The notes under the pieces: generated by a model | Database searches by the model: none | Told to the model about the DNA's origin: nothing | The model's input: only the letters and a program-made list of their open reading frames with translations | Shown: positions 8,820 through 17,377 of the stretch, in pieces | How positions within the stretch are numbered: position 1 is the first letter of the stretch | Layout: every line of letters begins with the position of its first letter | Made by a program: the position numbers and the translations under genes | Assembly: GCF_051414135.1 (NCBI RefSeq) | Contig: NZ_JBLKOA010000005.1 | Span: forward strand, 1-64,000 | DNA from: Halovenus halobia | GTDB lineage: Archaea > Halobacteriota > Halobacteria > Halobacteriales > Haloarculaceae | DNA: 64,000 nt | Direction: 5' to 3'

Positions 8820-9611
8820 ATGGCAGACGACCTCGCAGTTTTGCAGTGTGAACCAGACACACTGCGGCAGGCAATCGGGACTGCTGCCCTCGCCGTGGAG
8901 GGCCACGACCCACGCACCGAGATGTTCGTCCGGATTCGCCCCGAGTACATCGATACACCCGCCAACGCTGTCGACGCGCCGTTGGGCTCATACTGTACAT
9001 TCGACGCGTCGCTGTTCGAGGAGTTGACGGTCTTCGAGCCAACCGCCGCATTGCTCCCGGTCGGGCCCGCGCTGGACTGGCTGACGTATTTCGCCGACGA
9101 CGAGTCACTGACAGTTTCTGTGCTCGGTGAGGCTGGTGCGGAGTACGCGAGTGCGTTTCAGTTCGCAAGCGAGCGCCGAACGGCGACACTGGACTGCATT
9201 GACCCGACAACAGTGCTCGACGCGGTCGAAATTACGCTCCCCGACCGTTTCGATGATGGACAGTTCCTCGACGAAGACCGGCAACCGGTCCCGACGACAG
9301 CGGAGACCAGTGCCGCAGAACTCGAGCGACTCGTCGCCGCGACCGACCGCTGTCAGGTCGATTCGTATCCGTTGTCGCTCGCTGACGAACTTGGGTTCGA
9401 GGTGGGCGGCGAACACTCGACAGCGACGGGTACGCTCGCCGGGACGGTTGAGGGGCCCGCCGTCTCTCATCAGTTCGGTCCCGGACTCGCTCGGATCGTG
9501 CAGGCTATCGAGGGGCAGGTCACTCTCCAGACCGGCCCGGACCAGCCCCTTGCAGTGCGGTGCACCGACCCCGGCGTCACCTACCGGTACGTCCTTACGC
9601 CGGAGGAATGA
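8820..9611 (+). CDS. diverged PCNA-like (sliding-clamp fold) protein
   Basis: Protein of 263 aa. Read beside archaeal PCNA the blocks fall in the same order: an N-terminal TLRQAIGTAALAV like PCNA TLRDALDSVSVLV; a middle LDWLTYFADDESLTVSVL, then RTATLDCIDPTTV like the PCNA LALIDPDSI segment; a domain-2 start AELERLVAATDRC; and a terminal VTYRYVLTPEE like PCNA VTYMLAPRI. The C-terminal residues after that are missing. It is far more diverged than a replicative clamp and is not the main PCNA. Function unknown: a hetero-clamp subunit or a repurposed fold are both possible. Precedes purD by 46 nt. The fold assignment is my inference. Confidence 0.55.
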   Translation: MADDLAVLQCEPDTLRQAIGTAALAVEGHDPRTEMFVRIRPEYIDTPANAVDAPLGSYCTFDASLFEELTVFEPTAALLPVGPALDWLTYFADDESLTVSVLGEAGAEYASAFQFASERRTATLDCIDPTTVLDAVEITLPDRFDDGQFLDEDRQPVPTTAETSAAELERLVAATDRCQVDSYPLSLADELGFEVGGEHSTATGTLAGTVEGPAVSHQFGPGLARIVQAIEGQVTLQTGPDQPLAVRCTDPGVTYRYVLTPEE

Positions 9612-9657
9612 CGCGAGGAACGGAAGTTTTACACTCGGTTCGGTCGGGCCTACGTGT

Positions 9658-10977
9658 ATGGACGAGACAGTGCTGTTGGTCGGTGGCGGCGGCCGTGAGC
9701 ACGCCGTCGGCCGCGCTTTGGCCGACAGTGACGCCACGCTCTACGCCTGTGCAGGGAACCGAAACCCAGGTATCGCCCGACTCGCCGAGGGGTTCGAGAC
9801 GCTGGACACGACGAACCCGACGGCTGTCCGGAGTTACGCCGAAGACGTCGACGCGACGATTGCGGTTATCGGCCCGGAGGCACCGCTCCAGGCGGGCGTC
9901 GCCGACGCCCTCGACGACGCCGGTGTCTACGCCTTCGGTCCACAGGAAGCCCAAGCCCGCATCGAGACGGACAAGGCCTTCCAGCGGCGGTTCATGCAGG
10001 AACACGATATCCCGGGCTGTCCGGACTTCGAGACGTTCGAGGATATGGACGCTGCCTGTGCGTACATCGACGAGTACGACGGTGACCTGGTCGTCAAACC
10101 TGCGGGACTGACCGGCGGCAAAGGCGTCCGTGTCATGGGCGAGCAGGTGACTGCCGAGGAAGCAAAAGAGTACATCCGCACCTCCGAGTACGAGCGGATC
10201 GTTCTCGAAGAACGCCTCATTGGTGAGGAGTTCACCATTCAGGCCTTCGTCGCCAACGGCCAACTCCGAGTGACGCCAGCCGTGCAGGACCACAAACGTG
10301 CCTACGAAGGAGACGAAGGCCCAAACACCGGGGGAATGGGCGCCTACAGCGACGCCTCGCTCGAACTCCCATTCATGTCTGAAGCGGAGTACAGCGAGGC
10401 AGTCGATGTACTCCGGGCAACAGTTAATTCCCTCGAAGGTTACAAGGGAATTCTCTACGGGCAGTTCATGCTGACCACCGATGGTATCAAAGTTGTCGAG
10501 TTCAACGCCCGCTTCGGTGACCCGGAAGCGATGAACACGCTACCGGTACTCAACACCGACCTGCTCGACGTACTGGTCGCCGCCCGGGAGGACGAATCGC
10601 TTCCGAAACTGTCCTTCTCACCGCGGGCAACGGTCTGTAAGTATGCCGTTCCGGACGGCTATCCGACCGACCCCAAAGCCGGTGCGAAGGTAACTATCGA
10701 CGACAACGATGTCGCACAAGTTGCCGACGAACACGGCAACGGCGACGCATTGCTCTACTACGCAAGCGTCGACGAGCGCGACGACGGTATCTATACGACC
10801 ACCTCGCGGTCGTTCGCCGTCGTTGGCGTTGCCGAGACGATCACCGACGCCGAAGCGATTGCTGACGCCGCCATCCGGGAGGCCGGCGAAGAGGGCCTCC
10901 GCGTCCGCCACGACATCGGCAAGCCTGACATCGTCCAGCAGCGCATCGACCACATGGCTGAGCTTCGCGGCGAGTAA
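9658..10977 (+). CDS. purD: phosphoribosylamine-glycine ligase
   Basis: Second step of purine synthesis: joins 5-phosphoribosylamine and glycine using ATP. The 439-aa length fits. The N-terminal LLVGGGGREHAVG is diagnostic of GARS, followed by an ATP-grasp domain with VVKPAGLTGGKGV and the substrate loop EGPNTGGMGAYS. The ATG at 9658 is chosen because LLVGGGGREHA must lie at the N-terminus; the open frame continues far upstream into the preceding gene. Confidence 0.97.
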   Translation: MDETVLLVGGGGREHAVGRALADSDATLYACAGNRNPGIARLAEGFETLDTTNPTAVRSYAEDVDATIAVIGPEAPLQAGVADALDDAGVYAFGPQEAQARIETDKAFQRRFMQEHDIPGCPDFETFEDMDAACAYIDEYDGDLVVKPAGLTGGKGVRVMGEQVTAEEAKEYIRTSEYERIVLEERLIGEEFTIQAFVANGQLRVTPAVQDHKRAYEGDEGPNTGGMGAYSDASLELPFMSEAEYSEAVDVLRATVNSLEGYKGILYGQFMLTTDGIKVVEFNARFGDPEAMNTLPVLNTDLLDVLVAAREDESLPKLSFSPRATVCKYAVPDGYPTDPKAGAKVTIDDNDVAQVADEHGNGDALLYYASVDERDDGIYTTTSRSFAVVGVAETITDAEAIADAAIREAGEEGLRVRHDIGKPDIVQQRIDHMAELRGE

Positions 10978-10986
10978 CGCGAGCGG

Positions 10987-10998
10987 TTTTTTGGGTTT
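10987..10998 (+). terminator. T-rich transcript end after purD
   Basis: A run of six T followed by GGG and four more T lies just beyond the purD stop, flanked by GAGCGG and CTGCTC. U-rich tracts act as archaeal terminators; the assignment is from position only. Confidence 0.35.
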
Positions 10999-11100
10999 TC
11001 TGCTCGTGGCTAGTGCCAACTGTATCGCGCTGCTGTCGAAACAATTATGAAACTGTGTGTTGTTTACTCCATCAGAGGGCAACAAAACCCTTAGATTGGT

Positions 11101-11247
11101 ATGAAAAAGCAACCACAGGATAACGACACCGGGGAGGAACCAGAGTACCAGGCAGTCGAGGCTGGCGACGGCGAGTTTGTCATCTACGACCGCTCGAAAA
11201 AGACAGCGTGGATTCAGTCGAACCACACAGTCGACGTACAGCAGTGA
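11101..11247 (+). CDS. DUF7331-like small haloarchaeal protein
   Basis: A 48-aa protein. After a charged N-terminus it has the conserved-looking GEFVIYDRSKKTAWIQSN and ends with VDVQQ. The IYDR...AWIQS pattern is that of a widespread haloarchaeal mini-protein family (DUF7331, from memory). The gene is compact, has its own upstream AT-rich stretch and precedes the convergent S17e gene. Function unknown. Confidence 0.65.
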   Translation: MKKQPQDNDTGEEPEYQAVEAGDGEFVIYDRSKKTAWIQSNHTVDVQQ

Positions 11248-11318
11248 GCGAGGTGTTCGTGAACCCACTCACCAAGCGCACCGCTGACTAGCTCGGAGAA
11301 TACGGAGACAAAATCAGA

Positions 11319-11513
11319 TTAGTTCGCTTCCTGCGGCGCCGCCATCTTCCGAGTCACGTAGCCCGCAATTCGGTTTCGAACCCCCTTGGACTCGATGTTC
11401 GTAAGCTCCATCACGACTTCTTTGTTGTGCTCGAAATCCGGTCCGAACGCGTCCGGATACTGCTCCATCAGCGTCCGGCCTGTCTTCTTGACGTAGGCAG
11501 GTTTGATAGCCAT
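11319..11513 (-). CDS. rps17e: 30S ribosomal protein S17e
   Basis: Small-subunit ribosomal protein of 64 aa, present only in archaea and eukaryotes. MAIKPAYVKKTGRTL and the NKEVVMELTNIESKGVRNR segment split around residue 30-47 are typical, as is the short haloarchaeal length ending in TRKMAAPQEAN. Confidence 0.95.
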   Translation of the reverse strand: MAIKPAYVKKTGRTLMEQYPDAFGPDFEHNKEVVMELTNIESKGVRNRIAGYVTRKMAAPQEAN

Positions 11514-11565
11514 CGTTGTCGGTCATAGCGCGGTCGGACTTTAATATCATTCGACTTCGTCGTAC

Positions 11566-12252
11566 TCACTCTGGCGAGGCTTCGACAGCGTCGTCCGGTG
11601 CTCGGACGCGAATTGCCTCGGCGATGGAGTCTGGCAGTGAGATAGTTTCGTCATCCTCCAACCGCAGCGTGAGCATCCCGATCGGTGCCACTTCTTCGAT
11701 GGTGACGGTCGTTCCCGGCGTGACGCCCGCGTCCTGCAGATAATCGAGTTCCTCGGGGTCGCGGTCACGAACCCGGGTGACCACCAGTTGCTCTCCTTCC
11801 TCGTGGTTGCTGAGGCGTCGGTCTGCGTCTTCGACGACAGGTTCGAGCGCGTCGTTGGGAATTGGGTCGCCGTGTGGGTCGACTTCGGGGTCGTCGAGTA
11901 ACTCCGCAACGCGCTGCTCGAACTCCTCGCTGATGTGGTGTTCGAGCGTATCCGCTTCTTCGTGGACTGTTGCCCAGTCGTAGCCCAACTGCTCGGCGAG
12001 GTAGGTTTCGAGCAGGCGGTGGTGACGGATAACTTCGAGCGCGACTGTCTCCCCTTCTCGGGTTAGCGCGACCCCCTTGTACTTCTCGCGTTCGACGAGT
12101 TCGCGCTCTTCGAGTTTCTCCATCATACTCGTCGCTGTCGGCGGGGTCACGTCGAGCAGCTCGGCGATACTCGATGTCGAAACGGGCTCGCCCTCCCGTT
12201 GCGTAATCTCGTAGATCGCCTTCAGATAGTCCTCCATCTTCGCGCTCAGCAT
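11566..12252 (-). CDS. DtxR/SirR-family metal-dependent transcription regulator
   Basis: Metal-sensing repressor of 228 aa. A winged helix (about 5-65) with SSIAELLDVTPPTATSMMEKL is followed by a dimerisation/metal domain containing HHRLLETYLAEQLG and DTLEHHISEEFE, which carry the metal-binding His and Glu residues. A C-terminal FeoA/SH3-like domain (about 150-220, GVTPGTTVTIEEVAPIGM) makes it a full-length three-domain member. Whether it senses iron or manganese cannot be told here. It lies next to an EamA exporter with no obvious metal transporter nearby. Confidence 0.9.
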   Translation of the reverse strand: MLSAKMEDYLKAIYEITQREGEPVSTSSIAELLDVTPPTATSMMEKLEERELVEREKYKGVALTREGETVALEVIRHHRLLETYLAEQLGYDWATVHEEADTLEHHISEEFEQRVAELLDDPEVDPHGDPIPNDALEPVVEDADRRLSNHEEGEQLVVTRVRDRDPEELDYLQDAGVTPGTTVTIEEVAPIGMLTLRLEDDETISLPDSIAEAIRVRAPDDAVEASPE

Positions 12253-12300
12253 ACTCCGAGCTAACAGAGGTTTCCGTATAAGGATGCCGACTATTCACGA

Positions 12301-13224
12301 TTACTCGCCCGAACGCTCCCGTGAACGGGCCGCTCGCAGTTCCTTCTGGATCGCCTCTCGTTTGATGAGTACGAACCCACAACAGATCAGCCCGAACCCT
12401 GCTGCGGTGATAACTGTTGGGCGCTCGCCGAGAAAGACCAGTCCGGTCACCGCTGCCGCGAACGGCGCGGCATAGGAGACGAGGTTGATTTCGATTGGAC
12501 CGAGTCGGTCGAGCAGATCGAAGTAAATCAGGAAGCCAGCGGCGCTGGCCACGAAACTGAGATAACCAAGGGCAATCAGTCCCTCGCTCGTCCACGTCAC
12601 GCTCCCCATCGACTCGCCAAGTCCGAGACTAATCCCGTGCATCAGGACTGCTCCGAGCAGCATCGACCACGCCTCCATCGTCTCGATGGGCAGGTCGTCA
12701 TCGACGCGTCGCGTCAGCACGCTGCCGAAGGCAAAGGATAGTGCGGCCAGAAAGACCAGCGCCAGCGAGACCGTTCGTGTCGCCAGCAGGTTTCCCGGGT
12801 CGGGATTACTCAGTACGACGACGCCAACGAAGCCGATGGCCAACCCGAGCAACCCGAGCGGTCGGAGTCGTTCGTCTGGCAACAGCACCCGGGCGAATCC
12901 GGTCGTCAACACCGGCGACAGACTCACGACGACTGCTGCCGCTGCGCTCGTGGTGCCCTGCTCGCCAATAAAGAGGAAAACGTGGTAGGCGGCAATCAGG
13001 AAGACACCGCCGATGACGACGACAGTCCATTCTGCGCGGTCGACCGGTCGCCAGCGCTCGACGGCGTAGAGAGCGTAGCCAAGCATCACCACGGCCGCGA
13101 TGTCGTATCGTAACGCGGCAAAGAGCACTGGCGGGAAAAACTCTAGGCCGGCCCGAATCGCCGTGAACGAACTGCCCCAGACTGTTGCGAGCACGACGAA
13201 CAAGGCGGCGTTTCTGTACTTCAC
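12301..13224 (-). CDS. EamA/DMT-family transporter
   Basis: Ten-helix drug/metabolite exporter of 307 aa with two EamA repeats. The N-terminal TVWGSSFTAIRAG and the second-repeat ending LVFLGERPTVITAAGFGLICCG are typical of the family. Substrate unknown. The C-terminus is short and positively charged (KREAIQKELRAARSRER), consistent with a cytoplasmic end. Confidence 0.88.
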   Translation of the reverse strand: MKYRNAALFVVLATVWGSSFTAIRAGLEFFPPVLFAALRYDIAAVVMLGYALYAVERWRPVDRAEWTVVVIGGVFLIAAYHVFLFIGEQGTTSAAAAVVVSLSPVLTTGFARVLLPDERLRPLGLLGLAIGFVGVVVLSNPDPGNLLATRTVSLALVFLAALSFAFGSVLTRRVDDDLPIETMEAWSMLLGAVLMHGISLGLGESMGSVTWTSEGLIALGYLSFVASAAGFLIYFDLLDRLGPIEINLVSYAAPFAAAVTGLVFLGERPTVITAAGFGLICCGFVLIKREAIQKELRAARSRERSGE

Positions 13225-13486
13225 GCGTTGTTCGAACTCGCTGCCGAGCCCAAATCAATGGGACGATTCGGTCCTGCTCTGATTCTTTTTTATACATTAT
13301 TTTGTGTCACTTCCGAGAACAGAATACTACTCGCCTGCTGATACCCGTGATTTCTGGTCGAAGGCCGACCGACTGGCTCGTTTACCGAGACCGACACCTG
13401 TCTCTGTGTAGACCTGTCTGTGTGGTTGGATAATTGATATATAGGCGAGCGTGAAACTCTCAGCTACTGGTGTGTAAAAAGATACC

Positions 13487-13657
13487 ATGATGATCCACAA
13501 GCGATGTACCGTCTGTCACGAAGACATCGGCGACAACGGGGTCGAACAGTGCAAAAACTGTGGACTGGCCGTCCACTCGGAGTGTGCAGAGTTCGTCAAG
13601 AGTTTTGATTGTTCGCAGTGTGCCGAGGAGTTGGCCATCGGCGCTGTCGAATTCTAA
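13487..13657 (+). CDS. RING-like (C4HC3) zinc-finger mini-protein
   Basis: A 56-aa protein, almost entirely a zinc domain. Ligands are C7-x2-C10-x11-C22-x2-C25-x4-H30-x2-C33-x8-C42-x2-C45, the cross-brace order of RING/PHD-type domains and close to the prokaryotic RING-like family (Prok-RING). Start codons are tandem ATGs at 13487 and 13490; a TATA-like TTGATATATAGG lies about 45 nt upstream. It is convergent with rlmE. No helical extension or catalytic partner is visible, so adaptor or ligase-like roles are speculation. Confidence 0.7.
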   Translation: MMIHKRCTVCHEDIGDNGVEQCKNCGLAVHSECAEFVKSFDCSQCAEELAIGAVEF

Positions 13658-13672
13658 TCACTTCGCAGGGCG

Positions 13673-14455
13673 TTAGTCGACAATCTCGGCGAAGCCAAAC
13701 CGCGGCTTGACATCGTCGACGACGACGGTGTACGTCTCGCCAGCCTCGCCGCCGGGCACGAACAGCGTGAACCCCTCGACCTGTGCGATGCCGTCGCCCT
13801 CGTCGCCGGTGTCAGTAATCTCGACTTCGAGTTCGTCGCCCACTCGAACTGGTGCAGTCAGGTAATTCTTCGCGACCAGATACAGCTCTGAAGAGGCGTC
13901 TCGGGAGGCGTCGGGGCGGACCTGCCGGACGTACTCGAACTCCTCGGCAATCTCGTCTTCGAGGTCGGTCAGGTCCCGGCCGTCGAACACCTTCACCGCC
14001 AGGTCACCGCCAGAGGTGAGCAGTTCGTCGGCCACGTCGAAGGCCTGTCGGGCGAGGTGGACCGACCGCGCGTGGTCGAGGTCGTACTCTCCGCTCATAT
14101 TCGGTGCCATATCCGAGATGACAACGTCGACCGGTCGGTCGTCACCGCCGACGACGCTGCAAATCTCGTCACGTGTCCAGTCCTCGGTAATGTCGCCGCG
14201 GATATACTCGACGTTGGATTCGGGGTCGTCGAGGTCGGAGATGTTCTGTCGGTCGACGCCGATGACGGTTCCGTTCGGGCCAACCTCCTCGGCGGCGACC
14301 TGCATCCAGCCACCCGGGGCCGCACCGAGGTCGACGACAGTGTTGCCGTCGCCAAGCAGTCCCGCCGTTTCGTCGAGTTGCTGGAGTTTGTACGCCGAGC
14401 GGGCGCGATAGCCCTGCTGTTTGGCCTTGTTGTAGTACATGTCCTTATCTGTCAT
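13673..14455 (-). CDS. rlmE: 23S rRNA (uridine-2'-O-)-methyltransferase RlmE/FtsJ with TRAM domain
   Basis: SAM-dependent 2'-O-methyltransferase of 260 aa. The N-terminus carries GYRARSAYKL with the catalytic-tetrad lysine; the SAM loop is VVDLGAAPGGWMQ; the tetrad continues in DMAPNMSG, VKVFDG and SELYLVAK. The C-terminal 55 residues (GDELEVEITDTGDEGDGI..., about 205-260) form a TRAM RNA-binding domain, a typical archaeal addition. The target is expected to be the A-loop uridine of 23S rRNA. Confidence 0.94.
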   Translation of the reverse strand: MTDKDMYYNKAKQQGYRARSAYKLQQLDETAGLLGDGNTVVDLGAAPGGWMQVAAEEVGPNGTVIGVDRQNISDLDDPESNVEYIRGDITEDWTRDEICSVVGGDDRPVDVVISDMAPNMSGEYDLDHARSVHLARQAFDVADELLTSGGDLAVKVFDGRDLTDLEDEIAEEFEYVRQVRPDASRDASSELYLVAKNYLTAPVRVGDELEVEITDTGDEGDGIAQVEGFTLFVPGGEAGETYTVVVDDVKPRFGFAEIVD

Positions 14456-14476
14456 ATATACTAATTCGTCTCACAG

Positions 14477-14635
14477 GTGTATCATTGTAGCGGACGACGA
14501 CTATCAGACATCTATCTTGGATACGGTGACGTACAGATAGCAGAACAGGTCGAACAGATTGCAGAGGATAGTGATTTGGTAGAGATTGATTGGAATGGTG
14601 ATGATTCTAAGTGCGTACAGATCAAAACAAACTAA
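14477..14635 (+). pseudogene. possible gene remnant at the edge of the AT-rich island
   Basis: An open frame of 52 residues with a GTG but no good start, beginning soon after a stop at 14462, encodes an acidic, plausible protein tail (DIYLGYGDVQIAEQVEQI, then DLVEIDWNGDDSK). It has the AT-rich codons of the island and no family I recognise. It may be the 3' end of a truncated gene or a small intact one. It overlaps the convergent small gene by 4 nt. Confidence 0.3.
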
Positions 14636-14913
14636 CTACTTTTAACTTGGATTGCGTACCCACCTATTTCAGACAATGGTTCACCCGTACTTCCACTTCT
14701 CCATATATCGATCTGGTATTTTCTGCCACGTGTGTATATGATGTTGCCGTCGATCTGATCCAATTCTCTTTCAAACCTCTGTCTGATTGTTTCGCTTGGA
14801 TTACGCTGTGCTGTATTGACCAGATACTCCTCTCCATTTTCGATGTCTTTTTTCTTTTCAACGTTGACGCTTCTATCAAACTGTTCTTGTAATCTGGATT
14901 TCATATTATCCAT
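14632..14913 (-). CDS. hypothetical small protein in AT-rich island
   Basis: A 93-aa soluble protein, helical and charged in the N-terminal half (KSRLQEQFDRSVNVEKKKD), with a probable beta-rich C-terminal half ending AIQVKSS. Codon use is AT-rich, unlike the flanking rlmE and CNNM genes and like the next lipoprotein. No family recognised. The ATG at 14913 is the longest option; a second ATG lies 9 nt inside. Confidence 0.45.
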   Translation of the reverse strand: MDNMKSRLQEQFDRSVNVEKKKDIENGEEYLVNTAQRNPSETIRQRFERELDQIDGNIIYTRGRKYQIDIWRSGSTGEPLSEIGGYAIQVKSS

Positions 14914-14983
14914 AGACGCAGGTTCGGACTGGTCACTTATATCTGTTCTTTGGACATCTTAAATAGGGTCTGATAAAATAGAG

Positions 14984-15934
14984 TTATTCCAATGTGAACG
15001 TGGTAGTTTCTCTGTTGGATACTTCGCCACTGATATTATCGCGGATTATTATCTCAGCCTGATATTCTCCTGCACCCCATCCTGTCGTATCAAATTGCAA
15101 ACCGTGTTCAAATACGGTATATCCATTTCTTCCAAATATTTGTTGATCTTCAAACGTACGGCTACCAACTCTTTCACCTGTTTCCGTGTTGTATACTCTG
15201 CACTGCTCAAAAACATTTAATTCCTGATTTTGCATAATATATTCGTAAACAAATCCTATTTTGATTATCTCACCTGATTGGGCAGATGATAGAGTATTAA
15301 CCAACTCTCCATCGTACTGTTCATCAGTTTCAACTAAACTGACATTTTGAATTTGTGGCGCGTATGAATCAGGCTCTATGGTAAATTGCCATTGTGCGTT
15401 ATAATCTGCAAATCTGACCTGCAGTGTTCCAATACTTTCTCTTTCTGCCGTCACCTGATTTGATGTCCATTCTCTTGTCTCACCAGCAGGTATCTCTAAT
15501 GGTTCGTCTTCTGATCCATCTTCTGACTGTTGTTCTGTCTCTTCTTGCCATTCATCTGTACTTGGGACCGAATATTCTAACGGTGGGTCAAAAGTGCCAG
15601 CCTGTCCACCGACATTTCTAACTGTTGCAACTAATTCTATAGTATCTCCAACCGTGTATGTCCCAGATCCACTTGTACTGACTATCTCAAATTCTGCTGG
15701 TTCTGGATCTTCATTTTCTTGTTCATTATCACTATTTTGTTGGTCCTGATTATCTGACTGATCTTGGTCCTCACTATCAGATTCATCTTGATTGTTTTGA
15801 TTGGTATCACTACTATTGTCATCACTACCGTCATCATCTCCACTATCATCACTACTGCTACATCCTGCAATAGATCCAATCGCACCTAATCCAATGACAG
15901 ATATCAGTTGTCGACGTGATAGTCTCTGATCCAT
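14984..15934 (-). CDS. Tat lipoprotein with Asp/Asn/Gln-rich linker (AT-rich island)
   Basis: Exported lipoprotein of 316 aa. SRRQLISVIGLGAIG and SIAGCSSS form a Tat signal with lipobox. Residues about 26-80 are a low-complexity stretch of D, S, N, Q and E. The mature part has a CARDB-like start (YTVGDTIELVATVRNVGGQAG) and a second beta domain from about 205. The base composition is far more AT-rich than the rest of the window (25 of 60 bases are G/C from 15001, against 34 of 60 from 21661 inside the DRG gene), a sign of horizontal acquisition. Surface binding role unknown. Confidence 0.75.
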   Translation of the reverse strand: MDQRLSRRQLISVIGLGAIGSIAGCSSSDDSGDDDGSDDNSSDTNQNNQDESDSEDQDQSDNQDQQNSDNEQENEDPEPAEFEIVSTSGSGTYTVGDTIELVATVRNVGGQAGTFDPPLEYSVPSTDEWQEETEQQSEDGSEDEPLEIPAGETREWTSNQVTAERESIGTLQVRFADYNAQWQFTIEPDSYAPQIQNVSLVETDEQYDGELVNTLSSAQSGEIIKIGFVYEYIMQNQELNVFEQCRVYNTETGERVGSRTFEDQQIFGRNGYTVFEHGLQFDTTGWGAGEYQAEIIIRDNISGEVSNRETTTFTLE

Positions 15935-16183
15935 ATAGATTGTATATCAATGACGATGTAAAAATGCCACTACGGTTCTCTTTGATTCGCTACTTGTGTT
16001 GATTACTGAATAGGACCGCAGGCTGTAAATCAGATAGTAAGCATAACAAAACGGCAAGAGTTGTTGTAGTACTCGTCTTTACCGCCCATCGTGGCTCCCC
16101 TTCACGAGTGTCAGTCCGAGCGATGGCTCGTCACTCATAGCAGTAGAGTGCATACCCACGCTGAAAGAAACATCGGACGGCGC

Positions 16184-16200
16184 GAGACGCCCGGCGTCTC
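16184..16200 (-). terminator. short inverted repeat after the CNNM gene
   Basis: GAGACGCC and GGCGTCTC meet with one base between them, 10 nt beyond the CNNM stop codon. This could end the transcript or be a processed 3' end. The T-run is weak. Confidence 0.3.
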
Positions 16201-16209
16201 CGGACCTAC

Positions 16210-17271
16210 TCAGGCCAATTCCTTGTCGAGTGGGTCTTCGAGTTCGCCCATCACCGCTTCGAGGGCGTCCGTCGCGGTCAGCAATCCGACAACCTCGCCG
16301 GCTTCGATGACCAGCGCCAGTTCCTGGTCTTCTGCCTGGAACTGGTCGAAGGCGTCGCTCACACTGGTCTCGGCCCCAATGGTCACCGGCGGGGCCGCGA
16401 TGTCACGGAACGAGAGTGTTTCCTCACGAAGTTCCTCGAAGTGGTCGATAATCGACGGGGCATAGACGATGCCGTGGAAGTCGGTCAGGTCCTCGCCGAC
16501 CAGTGGGAACCGGGTGTGTGGGGTGTTTCGAATCCGGTCGAGGTTCTCCTCTGGCGTGGCCGTCGTCGACAGTGAGACAATCTCCTCGGCAGGATTCATC
16601 ACTTCTCGAACTGAGAGCGTCCCGATATCGAGCGCACTGAGCACTTCGTCTTGGCGTTCCTCCGGAATCTCACCTTCGTCCAGCAGCGAGCCGATTCGGT
16701 TGCGCAACTGTGCGCGCGATTCCAGCGCCTCCTGTTCGGTTTCGAGCCACGCGCCGGTCATCTCGACGCCGAACAGTTTGAGCGTGCCTTTCGCGACCCA
16801 GTCACCGAGCGTAATCAGCGGCGAGATGAGCCTGTGAAACCAGTACAGCGGCGCTGCGCCGTACCGACAGACCATCTGCGAGCGCTCGACGCCGAGGTAT
16901 GTCGGGGTCTGCTCGCCGTGAGTCAGGTGGACGAGGTTGATGATGAGAAAGGCAATGATTGCGCCTGCGCCGACCGAGGCCAGCGCACTGTTGGCAAATA
17001 TCGGCTCGAACAGCGACGCCAGTGCCGGTTCCGCGACGATACCGACAGCGATACTCGACGCCGTAATCCCAACCTGACAGGTCGTCAGATACACCTCCAG
17101 ATTCTGTGTCATCTCCCACGCTCGCTCCAGTGCCGGCATGTCACCGATAAATTCCTCGCGGTCGTACTGCCGCGCTCGGGTCAGGGCGAACTCGATTGCG
17201 ACGAAAAAGCCGTTCGTGAGAATGAGCGCTACCCCGGCAAGGAGCCGAAGACTTACCTCTACCGTATTCAT
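16210..17271 (-). CDS. CNNM/CorC-family transporter (DUF21 plus CBS pair)
   Basis: Membrane protein of 353 aa. The N-terminal half (about 1-185) has four hydrophobic segments, including ILTNGFFVAIEFALTRAR and a GITASSIAVG segment typical of the CNNM transmembrane domain. A linker with the acidic helical bundle (EQEALESRAQLRNRIGSLLDEGEI) leads to two CBS domains (about 215-345, LSVREVMNPAEEIV and LSFRDIAAPPVTI). The family exports or senses Mg2+ (CorC/CNNM). The C-terminal transporter-associated domain seen in full CorC is absent. Divergent from a lipoprotein gene. Confidence 0.85.
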   Translation of the reverse strand: MNTVEVSLRLLAGVALILTNGFFVAIEFALTRARQYDREEFIGDMPALERAWEMTQNLEVYLTTCQVGITASSIAVGIVAEPALASLFEPIFANSALASVGAGAIIAFLIINLVHLTHGEQTPTYLGVERSQMVCRYGAAPLYWFHRLISPLITLGDWVAKGTLKLFGVEMTGAWLETEQEALESRAQLRNRIGSLLDEGEIPEERQDEVLSALDIGTLSVREVMNPAEEIVSLSTTATPEENLDRIRNTPHTRFPLVGEDLTDFHGIVYAPSIIDHFEELREETLSFRDIAAPPVTIGAETSVSDAFDQFQAEDQELALVIEAGEVVGLLTATDALEAVMGELEDPLDKELA

Positions 17272-17377
17272 TTCCAGATACTACCAGCGTTCGGGCATAA
17301 ATACCTCCGGGTTACCTCCCCCACTCAGCAATTCTGATGAGTGCATCGTTATCATGCCAGCGGTCGAATAGACTGGT

